Positions 62,106 through 64,000 of a DNA stretch of 64,000 nt are shown here, in pieces. Each line of letters begins with the position of its first letter. Within the stretch, counting starts at the first letter, position 1. The DNA is taken from NCBI RefSeq assembly GCF_013085465.1, contig NZ_CP049838.1, positions 2,790,001-2,854,000 on the forward strand, given 5' to 3'. The notes under the pieces are model-generated. The model made no database searches. It saw only the letters and a program-made list of their open reading frames with translations, and had not been told where the DNA came from. The DNA is from Streptomyces asoensis. Its GTDB lineage: Bacteria > Actinomycetota > Actinomycetes > Streptomycetales > Streptomycetaceae. Both the position numbers and the translations under genes were made by a program.

Positions 62106-63710
62106 TCAGCGGGGCAGTTCGGCGCGGCGCAGGTGCCCGAAGCACAGGATCACCACGCCTCCGAGCCCGCAGACCACCGCGCTGACGACGAAGACCGGGC
62201 CGGTGCCCCAGGCGCCGATGGCCGCGGCGGACAACGGCATGCCGAGGGGAGCGAGTCCGAGGCTGACCAGACTCGCGACGGCGGTGACGCGACCCAGGTA
62301 CGCGGGGTCCGACTGGGTCTGGAGCAAGGCCGCGCACAGGGCGCCGCCGAGTCCGGCGAGCAGCCCGACGAGTACGGCGGTGCCGACAGCCGCGGGAACG
62401 CCCGGCGCGTGGGCGAGGGCGCCGATCGCGACGGAGCCCGCGAGGATCGCGTACGCCGCGACCTGCCCGGCGTGCGGCAGGCGCCCGCGCACGGCCAGCA
62501 GCAGGGAGGCGACACCCGCGCCGGTGCCGAACCCGGCGAGCGTCCAGCCCATCCCTGAGGCGCCCCAGCCGCGTTCGTCGGCGAGCAGGGCCAGGCCCAC
62601 GTTGAGCGGTCCGACGAAGCCGAGGTCTCCGAGCGCGATGGCGAGCATCAGCGGGGCGAGAACACGGTGACCGCGGATGTAGCGCAGACCGCCCACCAGA
62701 TCCCGCCAGGCGGTACCGCCGCGGGCCTCCGCCGACCCGCCGGACGGATTCCGAGACCCGACGGCCACCGGCTGGTCCTCGGCGGACGGTCCGCGCGGAT
62801 CAACAGCCTCCGCCCGGTCGTCGGCCGACGACTCCCACACTCCGACACCACTCGCCCTACCGTCCCCCGCCGTGTCCCCGACGGACAGCTCCCCCATCCC
62901 GACGGCCCCCGCCGCGTCCCCCACCGGCAGCTCCCCCGTCCCTACGGCATCCGCCTCGTCGGCGCCGGACAGCTCCCTCCTCCCGCCGGCCCCCGCCTTC
63001 TCCTCGGCGGGCAGCTCCCCCATCCCGACAACCCCCGCTGTGCCCCCGCCGGACAGCTCCCCCGTCCCGACGGCCCCCGCCCTGTCGTCCGCCGGTAGCT
63101 CACGTATGCGCACGGACATCAGCAGCGGTATCGACACGGCGATCAGCAGCGCGGCCAGTCCGAAGGCGGTCGCCGTACCGCCCAGAGCCACACCGAGACC
63201 GCCGAGCGGGCCTCCGACGACACTCGCCAACCGGGCCCCGAGGCCCCGCATGCCCTGCACGCGCGCAAGTTGGCCCCGGCTGGTCACGCGCGCGGGGAGA
63301 GCGCCCACGGCCGGTATGAACACGGCGTCGACCGTGCCGAAGACCACGGCGAGCGCAGCCAGCGGCCACAGCCCGGGGTCGGTGACGAAGAACAGGACGG
63401 CCACGGTGAGGGCCGCCGCGCAGCGCGTGGCGTCGCTGCCGATGACCACCCGGCGCGGCCCGAACCGGTCGGCGATCACTCCCCCGCCCAGCATCAGCAG
63501 CGCCCGCGGCACGGCACTCACCGTCATCACCAGGCCCGCCTGTGCGGGGGAACCGGCTCGTACGGCCGCCCAGGACAGCGCGAGGTAGTAGACGTTGTCG
63601 CCGATCATCGAGGCCGTGTAGGCGGCGAGCCAGCGCAGCACGTCACCGTCGCGGTGGGCGGGGCGCTCGACGTCGGCCCGTGCAGGTGCGACGGACGCGG
63701 TGGTGGTCAC
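62106..63710 (-). CDS. MFS transporter with repeat-filled central loop
   Basis: 534 residues from GTG 63710 (VTTTASVAPARADVERP); extension upstream would enter the regulator gene. Twelve-helix major facilitator, drug-export type: RWLAAYTASMIGDNVYYLALSWAAVRAGSPAQAG, ADRFGPRRVVIGSDATR (motif A), and C-terminal LLQTQSDPAYLGRVTAVASLVSLGLAPLGMPLSAA. Ordinary members are about 410 residues. The excess is the cytoplasmic loop between helices 6 and 7, residues 203-324, made of 14-residue repeats. A regulator gene ends 15 bases upstream on the same strand. Confidence 0.88.
   Translation of the reverse strand: MTTTASVAPARADVERPAHRDGDVLRWLAAYTASMIGDNVYYLALSWAAVRAGSPAQAGLVMTVSAVPRALLMLGGGVIADRFGPRRVVIGSDATRCAAALTVAVLFFVTDPGLWPLAALAVVFGTVDAVFIPAVGALPARVTSRGQLARVQGMRGLGARLASVVGGPLGGLGVALGGTATAFGLAALLIAVSIPLLMSVRIRELPADDRAGAVGTGELSGGGTAGVVGMGELPAEEKAGAGGRRELSGADEADAVGTGELPVGDAAGAVGMGELSVGDTAGDGRASGVGVWESSADDRAEAVDPRGPSAEDQPVAVGSRNPSGGSAEARGGTAWRDLVGGLRYIRGHRVLAPLMLAIALGDLGFVGPLNVGLALLADERGWGASGMGWTLAGFGTGAGVASLLLAVRGRLPHAGQVAAYAILAGSVAIGALAHAPGVPAAVGTAVLVGLLAGLGGALCAALLQTQSDPAYLGRVTAVASLVSLGLAPLGMPLSAAAIGAWGTGPVFVVSAVVCGLGGVVILCFGHLRRAELPR
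62754..63104 (-). repeat. 42-bp tandem repeats inside the MFS gene
   Basis: Eight units, seven of 14 codons and one of 19, encode variants of Gly-Glu-Leu-(Ser/Pro)-x-x-x-x-Ala-Gly-Ala-Val-Gly-(Thr/Met). Units begin at residues 203, 217, 231, 245, 259, 273, 292 and 306. The first six are most alike; the last two have drifted (WESS, RGPS). Confidence 0.85.
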
Positions 63711-63724
63711 GGAGGTGGCCTTCC

Positions 63725-64000
63725 TCAGGTGCGGAACGGGAATCCGTACACGTGCAGCGCGACGTTCTCCCGCCCCTCGGTGTCGCCTGCGGCGTCGGCG
63801 GCCCGGCCCTTCTCGTCGTACTTCTTGGCGAGAGCCAGCAACTCCTCGCCCAGTTCGGCAAGTTCGGCCGCGGTCAGGCGCAGGAGGGACTCGTTGTCGG
63901 GGGCGGCGGCGTTCCACTCGGGTCGCCAGGTGGGCCGCTCGTCGAGGTACCGGCGGTACATGTCGGCCCGCTGCTCGTGGAAGAGCCGGGTGGCCGCCAG
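63725..64000 (-). CDS. transcriptional regulator (ArsR-like winged helix), C-terminal part
   Basis: The frame is open to the window edge, so the N-terminal DNA-binding domain lies outside. The 91 visible residues include LAATRLFHEQRADMYRRYLDERPTWRPEWN and LLRLTAAELAELGEELLALAKKYDEKG. They resemble the C-terminal part of ArsR-type winged-helix proteins that stand beside MFS exporters in Streptomyces. Family placement rests on these segments and on its position 15 bases before the exporter gene, which it probably controls. Confidence 0.65.
   Translation of the reverse strand: MAATRLFHEQRADMYRRYLDERPTWRPEWNAAAPDNESLLRLTAAELAELGEELLALAKKYDEKGRAADAAGDTEGRENVALHVYGFPFRT

Noticed and set aside
62754..63104. 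CRISPR array
   Set aside because: The repeats are 42 bp head-to-tail without spacers, lie in frame inside an MFS gene and no cas genes are present.

Overview
The window is chromosomal DNA of a Streptomyces or close relative. The evidence is very high GC with strong third-position bias, many GTG starts, and gene families typical of the genus (QcrB with a PDWY motif, HGxxPAAW protein, TIGR02234 and TIGR03085 proteins, trpM, actinobacterial gltB/gltD). Most of it reads as core chromosome. No insertion sequence, prophage, integrase or CRISPR array was seen.

Layout. 1-7.5 kb: the end of a PaaI-type thioesterase, two small envelope proteins, then a complete branched-chain amino acid ABC operon (binding protein, LivH, LivM, LivG, LivF) closed by a perfect hairpin terminator. 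7.5-11.7 kb: an ANTAR response regulator, an unusual tRNA with anticodon CAA, a LAGLIDADG-type protein, pyruvate kinase and a SIMPL-domain protein. 11.8-20.9 kb: a Tat-exported 5'-nucleotidase, a DesA/DesB-like siderophore-precursor pair, aminopeptidase N, chorismate mutase and an HExxH protein of unknown role.

20.9-30.9 kb: a compact cluster matching the mycobacterial KstR2 regulon for degrading steroid rings C and D (the HIP pathway). It has two SDRs, EchA20, IpdA, IpdB, IpdC, FadA6, a KstR2-like TetR repressor, IpdF and a FadE pair. Two nearly identical palindromes lie in its two divergent intergenic regions and fit the published KstR2 motif. The cluster lacks FadD3, FadE31 and FadE32.

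30.9-43.4 kb: an FBP zinc protein divergent from a TetR regulator around a perfect 23-bp operator; an orphan cytochrome b (QcrB); HutD and a VWA (TerF-like) protein; a GH46 chitosanase; glutamate synthase gltBD; and a VIT/CCC1 metal transporter. 43.7-51.7 kb: a seven-gene, translationally coupled operon of four different ADP-ribosylglycohydrolase-fold proteins, a ribokinase-family kinase, a class III CoA-transferase and a CitE-like lyase. Its substrate is unknown, and it is the best candidate in the window for an undescribed pathway. 51.7-61 kb: lgt, a DsbA-like protein and the tryptophan block (trpA, trpB, trpM, trpC, three small membrane proteins, trpE) plus hisI, all on the minus strand. 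61-64 kb: a TIGR03085 protein, a glyoxalase-fold protein, an MFS exporter with a repeat-filled central loop, and the start-truncated end of its probable ArsR-type regulator.

Functions are assigned by reading protein sequences and motifs from memory. No database search was run, so orthologue names, operators and boxes are inferences of the stated confidence.
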